NCBI RefSeq assembly: GCF_003850565.1
Contig: NZ_CP027706.1
Location: 4,402,001-4,466,000 of the forward strand
Direction of reading: 5' to 3'
Source: Pseudomonas sessilinigenes
GTDB taxonomy: Bacteria > Pseudomonadota > Gammaproteobacteria > Pseudomonadales > Pseudomonadaceae
Length of the DNA: 64,000 nt
Both the position numbers and the translations under genes were made by a program. Within the stretch, counting starts at the first letter, position 1; each line of letters begins with the position of its first letter. Below are positions 27,528 through 36,286 of this stretch, in pieces. The notes beneath the pieces were generated by a model, which saw nothing but the letters and a program-made list of their open reading frames with translations, ran no database searches and was not told where the DNA came from.

Positions 27528-29406
27528 GGGTCCAGGTCACCCCGAGCATCCAGGTCCGACCTTCTTCGCGGTAGCCGTAGTCGCTGCCCTGGTGGCTGTA
27601 GAGCGCACGGGAATAGGACTTGTCGAAGACATTGTCGAGCTTCAGGTCCAGCTTGAGCTCCTGGTTGACTGCCCAACTGCTGCGCAGGCCGAGCAGCCCA
27701 TAACCGCCAAGCTGTGCCTGCTTCTGTCCGAAGCGATTTTCACGGCTGCTGCTCACCAGTTGCCAGCTGGCACCGAATGCCAGCCGCTCGAACTGACGGT
27801 CCAGGTCCAGGTTCAGGGTGCGCTTGGCCCGGCGTGGTAGTTGCTCCCCGCTCTGGCGATTACGTGGATCGATGATGGCGACACCTGCGCTGGTCTGCCA
27901 GCCGAACCATTCCTGTTTCAGGGCCGTTTCCAGGCCATTGATCCGTGCCGAACCGATGTTTTCTGGTCGCCGTGCACTGGTGTTGTAGATGATCGCGTCC
28001 TTGAGATCGATGCGATAAAGAGAAGTTTCCAGGCGGCTATCTGGGGTCAGTTGGCTACGCCACTGCAGTTCATAGCTCTTGGAGTGCTCCGGTTTGAGCT
28101 GCGGGTTGCTGCTGTTTGGGTAATACAGATCCGTGAAGGTCGGAGCCCGAAAGCCTTCGCTGTAGGACAACAGCAGGTCGTTGTCCGGGTTCACCGGCAC
28201 GGTGAGGCTGCCGCTCCAGGTGTTCTGGCTGCCGAATTGCTGGTTACGGTCATGGCGCAGGCCCAACTCAGTGGAGAAGTTATCGCCATGAAAGCGGTGC
28301 TGGATGAACGCTGCACGATTCCAGCGGCTGTCCTCACCGTAGGCCGCGCTGGTGTTGAGTCGATCCTCATACCAGTCGCCACCGAGGATCAGGCTGTTGC
28401 GTTCGTCCAGGCTCAGGTCGTTCTGCCAGTTCAGCGTGTCGCGATAGGTATTGAAGGTGCTGCGTTCCACGGTGAGCTTGTCGCGTTTGGCGTCCCGATT
28501 TTCGGCATGGCCAAGTTCCAGGCGTGACTTCCAGCTGTCATTGAGACGGGCATCGATGAAGCTGCTGATGCTGCTGACCGTGAAGTCGGTATAGGGCTGC
28601 TGTTGATAGGTATTGTTAGTGGCCATGTCGAAATAGCCAAAAGGGCTGTCGTACTGGCTGCGACCACGGTTATCCAGCAGGTTCAGGCCAGCTTCCAGGT
28701 TGTCGTCGAAGGCATGGCTCAAGCTCAGGCTCAGGGACTGGTTCCGGTAGGCATCATGGTCGTTGTCGCTGGGAAAGGACGTCCGGGTCGAATTGATCCC
28801 GGCAGTTTCATCCAGGCTGGCGCCGAGGCTGAAGCGGGTCTGCTGATCGCCGCCGGACAGTCCCAGGCTGCGTTGCCAGGTCTGGTTGCTGCCAAAGCCC
28901 AGGTGCATCCTGCCTTGCAGTCCCTGCTGGGCGCCACGCCGGGTGAAGATCTGGATCACTCCGCCAATGGCGTCGCTGCCATAGATCGCCGAGCGTGAGC
29001 CGCGCAGCACCTCTACGCGTTCGATCTGTTCGATATTGATGAATTGCAGGTTGCTGTCGCCGCTGGATGAACTGCCGATGCGTTGGCCGTCCACCAGGAC
29101 CAGGCTTTGTGACGAATTGGTGCCGCGAATGTACACGCCTGGCAGGCTTGAGCGGCCCCCCGTCTGGGCGATCTGCACTCCCGGCACCCGTTGCAGCAGG
29201 TCGGTCAGGCTGGTGGGTTGCAGGCGATCGATGTCCTCCCGGGTGAACACCGTGTTGGCTGCGCTGCTGTCGTTGCGGGCTTCAACCTGGCGGTTGGCGC
29301 TGATCAGGGTATCCGGCAGTTTCAATGCCTGGTCACGGCTGGCAGTGTCGGCCAGCAAGTCGCTAGCCGGGAGCAGGAGGAGCAGGGCGAGGCGAGAGTG
29401 TTTCAT
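27517..29406 (-). CDS. btuB: TonB-dependent outer membrane receptor, BtuB-like
   Basis: 629-aa receptor with a signal peptide (about 1-19), a TonB-box-like DTLISA near residue 32, a plug domain (LTDLLQRVPGVQI, YIRGTNSSQSLVLVDG, ERVEVLRGSRSAIYGSDAIGGVIQIFT) and a 22-strand barrel. The plug is close to E. coli BtuB in wording and length, so cobalamin is the likely ligand. The C-terminus ends in WTPEL rather than the usual terminal aromatic residue. It sits 109 bp after dxs on the same strand, and no cobalamin riboswitch motif is visible there. Convergence with btuF supports B12 uptake. Confidence 0.85.
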   Translation of the reverse strand: MKHSRLALLLLLPASDLLADTASRDQALKLPDTLISANRQVEARNDSSAANTVFTREDIDRLQPTSLTDLLQRVPGVQIAQTGGRSSLPGVYIRGTNSSQSLVLVDGQRIGSSSSGDSNLQFINIEQIERVEVLRGSRSAIYGSDAIGGVIQIFTRRGAQQGLQGRMHLGFGSNQTWQRSLGLSGGDQQTRFSLGASLDETAGINSTRTSFPSDNDHDAYRNQSLSLSLSHAFDDNLEAGLNLLDNRGRSQYDSPFGYFDMATNNTYQQQPYTDFTVSSISSFIDARLNDSWKSRLELGHAENRDAKRDKLTVERSTFNTYRDTLNWQNDLSLDERNSLILGGDWYEDRLNTSAAYGEDSRWNRAAFIQHRFHGDNFSTELGLRHDRNQQFGSQNTWSGSLTVPVNPDNDLLLSYSEGFRAPTFTDLYYPNSSNPQLKPEHSKSYELQWRSQLTPDSRLETSLYRIDLKDAIIYNTSARRPENIGSARINGLETALKQEWFGWQTSAGVAIIDPRNRQSGEQLPRRAKRTLNLDLDRQFERLAFGASWQLVSSSRENRFGQKQAQLGGYGLLGLRSSWAVNQELKLDLKLDNVFDKSYSRALYSHQGSDYGYREEGRTWMLGVTWTPEL

Positions 29407-29457
29407 GGCAGGTCCAGTCCGTTGGGGGGCGCGCGGCCAGGGCGCCAGATGCAGGAA

Positions 29458-29510
29458 CGCCCGCAGGGCGGGCGCTCACAACCTGTTGCAGCGGCTACAG
29501 CGAGCCGCTG
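29458..29510 (-). terminator. Two tandem hairpins between dxs and btuB-like gene
   Basis: CGCCCGC/GCGGGCG (29458-29474) and CAGCGGCT/AGCCGCTG (29489-29510) lie in the 108-bp gap. The first is followed on the minus strand by TTCCT. Together they could attenuate dxs transcription before the receptor gene. They may also be REP-like. Confidence 0.45.
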
Positions 29511-29514
29511 TGAG

Positions 29515-31416
29515 TCACGCCAGGCCTAGCAGCTGCAGACGCTGGCGCACCGAGGCTTCGATGCCGGCTTCGTCGAGGCCGCACTCGGCGAGCATCTGCG
29601 CTGGCTTGGCGTGTTCGACGTAGGCATCCGGCAGGCCCAGGTGCAGGAGCTGCTTGAGAATGCCTTCCTGGGTCAGGAACTCGCCGACGGCACTGCCGGC
29701 GCCGCCCATGATGGCGTTTTCCTCGATGGTCACCAGCAGCTCGTGGCTGCCGGCGATCTCGCGCACCAGGGCTTCGTCCAGGGGTTTGACGAAACGCATG
29801 TCGACCACGGTGGCGTCGAGCTTCTCGGCCACCTTCAGGGCTTCGGCCAGTTGCACGCCGAATACCAGCAGCGCCACTTGCTTGCCCTGGCGACGGATCA
29901 CGCCCTTGCCGATCTCGATCGGCTCCAGGTCCTTGTCGATCGGTGCGTTGGGGCCGGTGCCACGTGGATAGCGCACCGCTGCCGGGCCGTTGTACAGGTG
30001 GCCGGTGGTGAGCATCTTGCGCAGTTCGTTCTCGTCGCTGGGGGTCATCACCACCATGCCGGGAATGCAGCGCAGGTAGGACAAGTCGAAGCTGCCGGCG
30101 TGGGTCGGGCCGTCTTCGCCCACCAGGCCAGCGCGATCGATGGCGAACAGGACGTCGAGGTTCTGCACCGCCACGTCGTGGACCAGCTGGTCGTAGCCGC
30201 GTTGCAGGAAGGTGGAGTAGATCGCCACCACCGGCTTGGCGCCTTCGCAGGCCATGCCGGCTGCCAGGGTCACGGCGTGCTGCTCGGCAATCGCCACGTC
30301 GAAGTAGCGCAGCGGGAAGCGTTCGCTGAAGGCCACCAGGTCCGAGCCTTCCTTCATGGCCGGGGTGATGCCCACCAGGCGCGAATCGGCGGCGGCCATG
30401 TCGCACAGCCACTCACCGAACACGCCGGAATACTTCGGCCCGCCGGCTTTTTTCGGTGCGGCTGCCGGAGCGTCCAGGGGTTCGAGCTTGGTGATGGCGT
30501 GGTAGCCGATGGGGTCGACTTCCGCCGGGGCGAAGCCCTTGCCCTTCTTGGTCACCACGTGCAGGAACTGCGGGCCCTTGAGGTCGCGCATGTTGCGCAG
30601 GGTGGCGATCAGGGTCGGCAGGTCGTGGCCGTCGATCGGGCCGATGTAGTTCCAGCCCAGCTCTTCGAACAGGGTGCCGGGCACCAGCATGCCCTTGGCG
30701 TACTCTTCGGTGCGGCGGGCGATTTCCCAGGCACCGGGCAGGCGCGACAGCACTTTCTTGCTGCCTTCGCGCATGCTGGCGTAGGTGCGGCTGGAGAGGA
30801 TCTTGGCCAGGTAGTTGGACAGGCCGCCGACATTGCGCGAGATCGACATGTCGTTGTCGTTGAGGATCACCAGCATGTTGGCGTCCACTTCCGGCGCGTG
30901 GTTCAGGGCCTCGAAGGCCATGCCCGCGGTCAGGGCGCCGTCGCCGATCACGGCGATGGCCTTGCGCTCGCTGTTCTGCAGGCGGGCGGCGATGGCCATG
31001 CCCAGGGCGGCGCTGATGGAGGTGCTGGAATGACCGACGCCGAAGGTGTCGTATTCGCTCTCCGAGCGCCGGGGGAAGGCAGCCAGGCCGTCTTTCTGGC
31101 GCAGGGTGGCCATCTGCTCGCGGCGACCGGTGAGGATCTTGTGCGGATACGCCTGGTGGCCCACGTCCCATACCAGCCGGTCGTCCGGGGTATCGAACAC
31201 GTAGTGCAGGGCGATGGTCAGCTCGATGACGCCGAGGCCGGCACCGAAATGCCCACCGGTCTGGCCGACCGTATAGAGCAATTCCAGGCGCAATTCATCG
31301 GCCAGGGTTTCCAGCTCGGCTTCGCCTAACCGGCGCAGGCCGTCCGGCGTCTGGGCACGGTCGAGCAATGGCGTGGTCGGGCGCTTGCGGGGAATCTCAT
31401 GAAACGTCGTGGGCAT
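29515..31416 (-). CDS. dxs: 1-deoxy-D-xylulose-5-phosphate synthase
   Basis: 633-aa thiamine-diphosphate enzyme that joins pyruvate and glyceraldehyde-3-phosphate at the first step of the MEP isoprenoid pathway. Family features: [20 protein letters not shown] near residue 54, [17 protein letters not shown], the ThDP-binding [17 protein letters not shown], and a transketolase-like domain with [12 protein letters not shown] and [15 protein letters not shown]. Length matches the norm (620-640). It follows ispA by 112 nt in the xseB-ispA-dxs group. Confidence 0.97.
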   Translation of the reverse strand: MPTTFHEIPRKRPTTPLLDRAQTPDGLRRLGEAELETLADELRLELLYTVGQTGGHFGAGLGVIELTIALHYVFDTPDDRLVWDVGHQAYPHKILTGRREQMATLRQKDGLAAFPRRSESEYDTFGVGHSSTSISAALGMAIAARLQNSERKAIAVIGDGALTAGMAFEALNHAPEVDANMLVILNDNDMSISRNVGGLSNYLAKILSSRTYASMREGSKKVLSRLPGAWEIARRTEEYAKGMLVPGTLFEELGWNYIGPIDGHDLPTLIATLRNMRDLKGPQFLHVVTKKGKGFAPAEVDPIGYHAITKLEPLDAPAAAPKKAGGPKYSGVFGEWLCDMAAADSRLVGITPAMKEGSDLVAFSERFPLRYFDVAIAEQHAVTLAAGMACEGAKPVVAIYSTFLQRGYDQLVHDVAVQNLDVLFAIDRAGLVGEDGPTHAGSFDLSYLRCIPGMVVMTPSDENELRKMLTTGHLYNGPAAVRYPRGTGPNAPIDKDLEPIEIGKGVIRRQGKQVALLVFGVQLAEALKVAEKLDATVVDMRFVKPLDEALVREIAGSHELLVTIEENAIMGGAGSAVGEFLTQEGILKQLLHLGLPDAYVEHAKPAQMLAECGLDEAGIEASVRQRLQLLGLA

Positions 31417-31528
31417 CAGGCGAATCGTTATAGGTGTAGAAAGAGGCGGCAGTTTACCTTATGCATCGCAAGCTGCCCACGCAGAGCACTGAACTTGGCC
31501 GATATGCGGTCCTTTGCCCGGCCTTCGA

Positions 31529-32416
31529 TCAGTTGCGGCGTTCGACGATATACCGCGCCAGCTCCCGCAAGGGTTCGGCTGCCGCGTCAAACGGACGCAG
31601 GGCATGCAAGGCCTGGTCTCGCAGTTCCAGGGCGTACTCCTTGGCCGCTGCCAGGCCCAGCAGCGCCGGGTAGGTCGGCTTGTCCCGGGCGATATCGGCA
31701 CCCTGGCGCTTGCCCAGGGTAGCGGTATCGCTCTCGACGTCGAGGATGTCGTCCTGGACCTGGAACGCCAGGCCGATGGCTTGGGCATAGGTTTGCAGGG
31801 CCTTGAGTTCATCCTTTTCGGCCCGGCCGCTGGCCAAGGCACCGAGGATGACGCTGGCTTCGATCAGCGCGCCGGTCTTGTGCCGGTGCATGTATTCCAG
31901 GGCCTTCTGGTCGAGCTTGAGCCCCACCGAACCAAGGTCGATGGCCTGGCCGCCGACCATGCCCGCCGGGCCTGCGGCCTGGGCCAGGGTGGTGACCATG
32001 TGCAGGCGGATCTCGGCGCTGGCATCGCTCAGGCGCGGGTCCAGCAGGGCGCTGAAGGCCAGGCTCTGCAGGCCATCGCCGGCGAGGATCGCGCAGGCCT
32101 CATCGAACGCCTTGTGGGTAGTGGGCTGGCCGCGGCGCAGATCGTCGTCGTCCATGGCCGGCAGGTCGTCGTGCACCAGGGAATAGGCGTGGATCAGCTC
32201 CACCGCGCAGGCCGCACCGTTGGCCTGCTCCGGCTTGCCGCCCAGGCTCTGGCAAGCGGCGTAGGCCAGCAGTGGGCGGACGCGCTTGCCGCCATTCATC
32301 ACGCTGTAGCGCATGGCCTCATAGAGGCGGGCAAGTTCGGGACTGGGCGCGCTGAACAGCGACTGCATCGCCGCATCGACACGGGCCTGGCAGTTGGCCT
32401 GGTAGGTGGCGATCAT
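31529..32416 (-). CDS. ispA: Farnesyl diphosphate synthase
   Basis: 295-aa polyprenyl synthetase making C15 farnesyl diphosphate for quinones and undecaprenyl carriers. The first Asp-rich motif is [14 protein letters not shown] (residues about 82-95) and the second is [12 protein letters not shown] (about 220-231). GGKRVRPLL binds isopentenyl diphosphate. The ATG at 32416 overlaps the xseB stop by 4 nt, which fixes the start even though the frame is open further upstream. Confidence 0.96.
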   Translation of the reverse strand: MIATYQANCQARVDAAMQSLFSAPSPELARLYEAMRYSVMNGGKRVRPLLAYAACQSLGGKPEQANGAACAVELIHAYSLVHDDLPAMDDDDLRRGQPTTHKAFDEACAILAGDGLQSLAFSALLDPRLSDASAEIRLHMVTTLAQAAGPAGMVGGQAIDLGSVGLKLDQKALEYMHRHKTGALIEASVILGALASGRAEKDELKALQTYAQAIGLAFQVQDDILDVESDTATLGKRQGADIARDKPTYPALLGLAAAKEYALELRDQALHALRPFDAAAEPLRELARYIVERRN

Positions 32417-32655
32417 TCTGGTTGTTCCGCCGAAAAGGGTTGCTCGGCCAGCTCGCCATCGCGCTCCAGCAGGATTTGCACCTTCTGCTCGGCCTGGGCC
32501 AGGGCGGCCTGGCAATCACGGGTCAGGCCGATGCCTTGTTCGAAGGCGGTCAACGAGTCTTCCAGCGACAGCTCGCCGTTCTCCAGACGCTCGACCAGGG
32601 TTTGCAGGTCGGCGAGGGATTGTTCGAAATCTAAGGCAGCTTTTTTGCGGGCCAT
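32413..32655 (-). CDS. xseB: Exodeoxyribonuclease VII small subunit
   Basis: 80-aa helical protein that binds the XseA catalytic subunit; exonuclease VII degrades single-stranded DNA from both ends. Family pattern [33 protein letters not shown] is present from residue 10. It is the first gene of the xseB-ispA-dxs group and divergent from the mag operon 445 bp away. Confidence 0.95.
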   Translation of the reverse strand: MARKKAALDFEQSLADLQTLVERLENGELSLEDSLTAFEQGIGLTRDCQAALAQAEQKVQILLERDGELAEQPFSAEQPE

Positions 32656-33100
32656 GGCGGCTATCCCGGGTGACGTTAAACCGGCGCGACACTAGCAGAC
32701 ACTGGGGTTTCGGGCAAATGAGAAGCGCTCGCTGGCACGCTGGGCAGGCCAGTGCGCACAGGATGAAAATCCGCTGCCGAGCGGCAGGATGAAACCTTGC
32801 GGGATGGGCCGGATACGAGGGCGGGCAGCATCCGGGAGCGAAGGCGAAGTGACGCAAATATTGAGGTGTTTACCCCCTTGCTCTTGAAGGGTGATGTCAC
32901 CGTAATGGCACGGCTGGCGTGGCTTCCAGGCCGATGCCGACTCCCTCGCAAAATCCCTTTTCCCCAATTGTGCAACAGACGGCAAATCGATAATCTGCGC
33001 CCTTTGAGCGCCCATCATCATTGGGCGACCTTCCGAATGTTTCGCAGCCGCGCCGAGGATCTGGCGCCAGGGTTTTCCCATGCATGGCAGGACGCACTAC
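32656..33100. other. Divergent intergenic region between xseB and magA
   Basis: 445 bp without a convincing gene. A GATAAT -10-like element at 32989-32994, 15 nt after TTGTGC, would start a mag transcript near 33001 with a leader of about 100 nt. The leader has hairpins CGCCCA/TGGGCG at 33009-33027 and GCGCC/GGCGC at 33050-33067. A TGGCAC motif near 32730 is not followed by a proper -12 element, so no sigma-54 promoter is proposed. Confidence 0.5.
33050..33092 (+). promoter_or_regulatory. Candidate RsmA/CsrA-binding leader of mag operon
   Basis: The hairpin GCGCC-GAGGATCT-GGCGC shows a GGA triplet in its loop, and a second GGA lies in the Shine-Dalgarno AGGA about 8 nt before the magA ATG. 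A loop GGA plus a GGA over the ribosome site is the classical arrangement for RsmA repression. The P. aeruginosa mag operon is known to be Gac/Rsm-controlled, so this fits. Confidence 0.6.
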
Positions 33101-33892
33101 ATGCGCGCTCTATCCTTCCTTTTGTTGACCCTGCTGGTGTCCGTTGGCGCACGGGCCGAACCTTCGGCCGAGCTGCAGGAGCCCCTGGGCGGCTGGCGCT
33201 ATTCCGGGTTGCTCGACCGCACCGAACAGGACCGCGTGGCCTATCCGACACCGCCCATCGATCGCGGCATCCAGCGCAACCGCACCATGATCGAGGGCCA
33301 GCTCAAGGCCATTGGCCATTTGCGCCAACCCCACAGCCTGTCGGTCAACGGTAATCCGCTCAATCTCTACACCGACGAACAGGGGCGCTTCGGTCGTCCC
33401 TATGCCTTTGGTGCTGGCTCCAACAGCGTCGAAGTGCGCAGCTCCGAGGGCAAGTCGCTCAAGCGCGTGCAGTTCTACGAATCCAACCCGAACAAGACCC
33501 CGCCACGTATCCGCGTGGTGCTCGGCTGGGACGACCCCAAGGCCGAGCTGGACATGCACATCATCACGCCCGATGGCCAGCATGCGTACTTCGGCCATCC
33601 GGGCCTGACCAATGGCGGTGGCCTGGACCCGGACGGGGTCGATGGCCCGGGGCCGGAGATGTTCACCATGACCGCGCCGCTGCGCGGTACCTACCTGATC
33701 TACGTCAACTACTGGGGCAACTTCGGCAGTGGTGGCTACAACTTCGACGAAGGCAGCAACCAGAACGAAGTGATCACCTCGCAGATCAACCTGATCCTTA
33801 ACGAAAACACCGTCGATGAGAAACGCGAGACCTTTATCGTGCCCATGCGGGCCATCGGCGACCTGTTGCTGGTCAAGTCTTTCAACTATTGA
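33101..33892 (+). CDS. magA: MagA, DUF2135 periplasmic protein
   Basis: 263-aa secreted protein, first of the mag operon. A signal peptide (MRALSFLLLTLLVSVGARA) is followed by an unknown region, then a DUF2135 domain (residues about 130-255). This domain carries IRVVLGWDDPKAELDMHIITPDGQHAYFG, PGPEMFTMTAPLRGTYLIYVNYWG, and the ending TFIVPMRAIGDLLLVKSFNY. The paralogue MagF at the end of the operon has the same layout. In P. aeruginosa the mag operon surrounds an alpha-2-macroglobulin homologue; the E. coli counterparts are the yfa genes. ATG 33101 has AGGA 8 nt upstream. Confidence 0.87.
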   Translation: MRALSFLLLTLLVSVGARAEPSAELQEPLGGWRYSGLLDRTEQDRVAYPTPPIDRGIQRNRTMIEGQLKAIGHLRQPHSLSVNGNPLNLYTDEQGRFGRPYAFGAGSNSVEVRSSEGKSLKRVQFYESNPNKTPPRIRVVLGWDDPKAELDMHIITPDGQHAYFGHPGLTNGGGLDPDGVDGPGPEMFTMTAPLRGTYLIYVNYWGNFGSGGYNFDEGSNQNEVITSQINLILNENTVDEKRETFIVPMRAIGDLLLVKSFNY

Positions 33893-33929
33893 ACATCCCG
33901 CACCACGGATGAATTGGGCTTTGTGAATC

Positions 33930-35642
33930 ATGAGCGAAAACACAGCATCCCCGGCGGCCGGCGTCCCCGGCACTGAACAACCCGGCAGCCAGCGGCGCTG
34001 GCCAGCCCTGGTCATGGGCCTGTGCCTGGCGGCGGCCGTCGCCACCGGCGTGGGCTGCAAGCCCAAGACCTCGGTGGCCGAGCTGCCCGGCGACAAGCTG
34101 GGCCTGAGCCGCCCCGATGGCCTGCTGGAGACCCACTCCCTGGCGCAGTTGCCCAAGGACCTGCTGGCCGTACCGTTCCTGCGTGAAACCCTGACCGAGG
34201 ACTTCGTCTTCTATTACCAGGCCCATGCCGACCGCCTGGGCCTGATCGGCAGCCTGCGGCGAATCATCTACGAGCATGACCTGAAGCTGCAGGACAACCT
34301 GATCGAGCAACTGCTCGACCAGCCAGCGGACATCGCCCTGTGGCGCGGCGTCGACGGCCGGCTCAAGGACTTCCTGCTGGTGATGGACCGTGGCGGCCTG
34401 GCCAAGCTGCTCGAGCCCCTGGCCAAGGCTGCCCTGGATGACAGCCAGCTGAGCAAGCTGGCGGAGCTCAAGGTCGGCGGCGATGCGGTGACCCTGTACC
34501 AACTGAACTTCAACGCCAACAAGTCCCTGGCCTTCGCTTCCCATGGCGACAAGCTGGTGGTGCTGTCCAACCCGACCCAGCTGTATGACCTGGACTCTGG
34601 CGTCAGCGATGTACATGGCGCGGTTTCCACCAAGGCCCTGGAGGCGCTGCTCAACGGCGACAAGCTGTTTCCCGAGGCCTTTGGCCTGGAGGCGCGCAAG
34701 CCTGAGGTGCAGCAGCGCCTGGCGGTCAACTCCAGCGTCCTGGCCATGGGTTACCAGCGCTTTATCCCCAACTTCGCTGGCCTGCGCTTCGACATGGACG
34801 ACAAGGGCTGGCACAGCTACCTGGCCATGGAAGAACAAGAAGACCAACCGGACTTCGACTTCAAGCCGATCTGGCAGGCCATGCCCATGGGTGCCAGTGC
34901 CTGCGTGGCGCTGCCCCTGGCGGCGCAGCAACAGAAGCCGTTGCTGGTCAAGCTCGGCGCCGAGGAGTCGGTGGCCCAGGCCCTGACCGAACACATGTCC
35001 GGCAGCGCCGGACTGTGCTGGTACGCCGACTCGCGGTTGTACACGCCGTTGCTGGTGGCCAGCCTCAAGGACAAGGACAGCGCCAAGCTCGACGCCGACC
35101 TGGGCAAACTGTTCGGCTCCATGGTGGGTTCCCGCGAGAGCAAGGTGGCGCAGCGGATCTTCCCGGTGGTCGAGCAGCAGGACGGCAACGTGCACCAGTG
35201 GCAGCGCCAGGTCAGCTCGAACTTCGGCCCGTACCCGGCCAAGCAGGCCAAGGACCCGCAAGCCATCACTGGCCGCGCCTTCATGCAGGTCAGCCTGGCC
35301 CGCCATGGCTCGACCCTGGTGTTCTCCCTGGATGACAAGCTGGTGACCAAGGCCCTGGGCACCCTGGACAAGCGCTTCCCGCCCCTGGCCGACGTGGCGC
35401 CGAAGAATGCCCTGATGCCGATCTACCTGGGGCCTCAGTCCCTGGCGCAGTTGATCCAGCAGGAAACCTTCGACAGCCTGCCCCAGGACATGGAGCCGGT
35501 ATTCAACAACGCCGCGCAGACCTACCTGGTGCCCAAGCTGCGCACCCTCGGCGGTTATGGCAAATACGCCCTGACCCTGCCCGAAGGCAGCGAGCCCAAT
35601 GGCCATTGGCAATGGCTGCCGCTGCAATGGCAAGCCCTGTGA
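33930..35642 (+). CDS. magB: MagB, DUF2138 membrane-anchored protein
   Basis: 570-aa protein related to E. coli YfaA (DUF2138). A cytoplasmic Ser/Pro/Gly-rich N-terminus (about 1-24) precedes a hydrophobic segment (about 25-42) that ends in GVGC, resembling a lipobox but without a standard signal peptide. A single N-terminal membrane anchor is therefore more likely. The rest is a large soluble periplasmic domain with [20 protein letters not shown] and many Lys/Asp residues. It starts 37 bp after magA, and its stop overlaps the magC GTG start by 3 nt. Molecular function is unknown. Confidence 0.83.
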   Translation: MSENTASPAAGVPGTEQPGSQRRWPALVMGLCLAAAVATGVGCKPKTSVAELPGDKLGLSRPDGLLETHSLAQLPKDLLAVPFLRETLTEDFVFYYQAHADRLGLIGSLRRIIYEHDLKLQDNLIEQLLDQPADIALWRGVDGRLKDFLLVMDRGGLAKLLEPLAKAALDDSQLSKLAELKVGGDAVTLYQLNFNANKSLAFASHGDKLVVLSNPTQLYDLDSGVSDVHGAVSTKALEALLNGDKLFPEAFGLEARKPEVQQRLAVNSSVLAMGYQRFIPNFAGLRFDMDDKGWHSYLAMEEQEDQPDFDFKPIWQAMPMGASACVALPLAAQQQKPLLVKLGAEESVAQALTEHMSGSAGLCWYADSRLYTPLLVASLKDKDSAKLDADLGKLFGSMVGSRESKVAQRIFPVVEQQDGNVHQWQRQVSSNFGPYPAKQAKDPQAITGRAFMQVSLARHGSTLVFSLDDKLVTKALGTLDKRFPPLADVAPKNALMPIYLGPQSLAQLIQQETFDSLPQDMEPVFNNAAQTYLVPKLRTLGGYGKYALTLPEGSEPNGHWQWLPLQWQAL

Positions 35643-36286
35643 ACGCCTTGCGCCATGGCCTGAACCGTCTTGGCCTGCTGGCCCTGCTGCTCAGCAGTGC
35701 AGTGGGCGCGACCACGGTTGCGCCGCTGGATGTGCAGCAGTCCCAGGTGTTTCGTGCCTGGTTCGTGCGCATCGCCCAGGAGCAGTTGAGCCAGGGCCCG
35801 AGCCCGCGCTGGTACCAGCAGGACTGCGCGGGGCTGGTGCGTTTTGCCGCCAATGAAGCGCTCAAGAACCACGACAGCAAATGGCTGCGGGCCAATGGCC
35901 TGTCCAACCGCTACCTGCCCCCGGAGCTGCAACTGAGCGAAGGCCAGCGCGCCCTGGCCCAGCAGTGGCAGCAGGGCGGCGGCAAGGTCGGCCCCTACGT
36001 CAATGCGATCAAGCTGATCCAGTTCAACAGCCATCTGGTGAGCCGCGACCTGGGCCAGGCGCGCCCCGGCGACCTGTTGTTCTTCGACCAGGGCGACGAC
36101 CAGCACTTGATGATCTGGATGGGCCGCAACATTGCCTATCACACCGGCACCACCACCCCCACCGATAACGGCATGCGCTCGGCCAGCGTGCAGCAACTGA
36201 TGACATGGAAGGACACCCGATGGATACCCGACCCCGCCAACCCGAACTTCATCGGCATCTATCGACTGAACTTCCTCACCCAATGA
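35639..36286 (+). CDS. magC: MagC, DUF1175 protein with NlpC/P60-like signature
   Basis: 215-aa secreted protein (E. coli YfaT relative). A signal peptide spans about residues 1-24. C63 lies in [17 protein letters not shown]156 in [11 protein letters not shown], and H168 follows, with ARPGDLLFF between. This spacing resembles NlpC/P60 cysteine peptidases, where Cys at a helix start and His in a beta strand form the active site. Hydrolysis of a peptide crosslink is inferred, not shown. GTG 35639 overlaps the magB stop; ATG 35627 is an alternative. Its stop overlaps magD. Confidence 0.8.
   Translation: MNALRHGLNRLGLLALLLSSAVGATTVAPLDVQQSQVFRAWFVRIAQEQLSQGPSPRWYQQDCAGLVRFAANEALKNHDSKWLRANGLSNRYLPPELQLSEGQRALAQQWQQGGGKVGPYVNAIKLIQFNSHLVSRDLGQARPGDLLFFDQGDDQHLMIWMGRNIAYHTGTTTPTDNGMRSASVQQLMTWKDTRWIPDPANPNFIGIYRLNFLTQ

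Noticed and set aside
29407..29514. Cobalamin riboswitch before the btuB-like gene
   Set aside because: The gap is only 108 bp and contains two simple hairpins without the B12-box core.
32720..32750. Sigma-54 promoter before mag operon
   Set aside because: TGGCAC is present but the TTGC element at the right spacing is missing.
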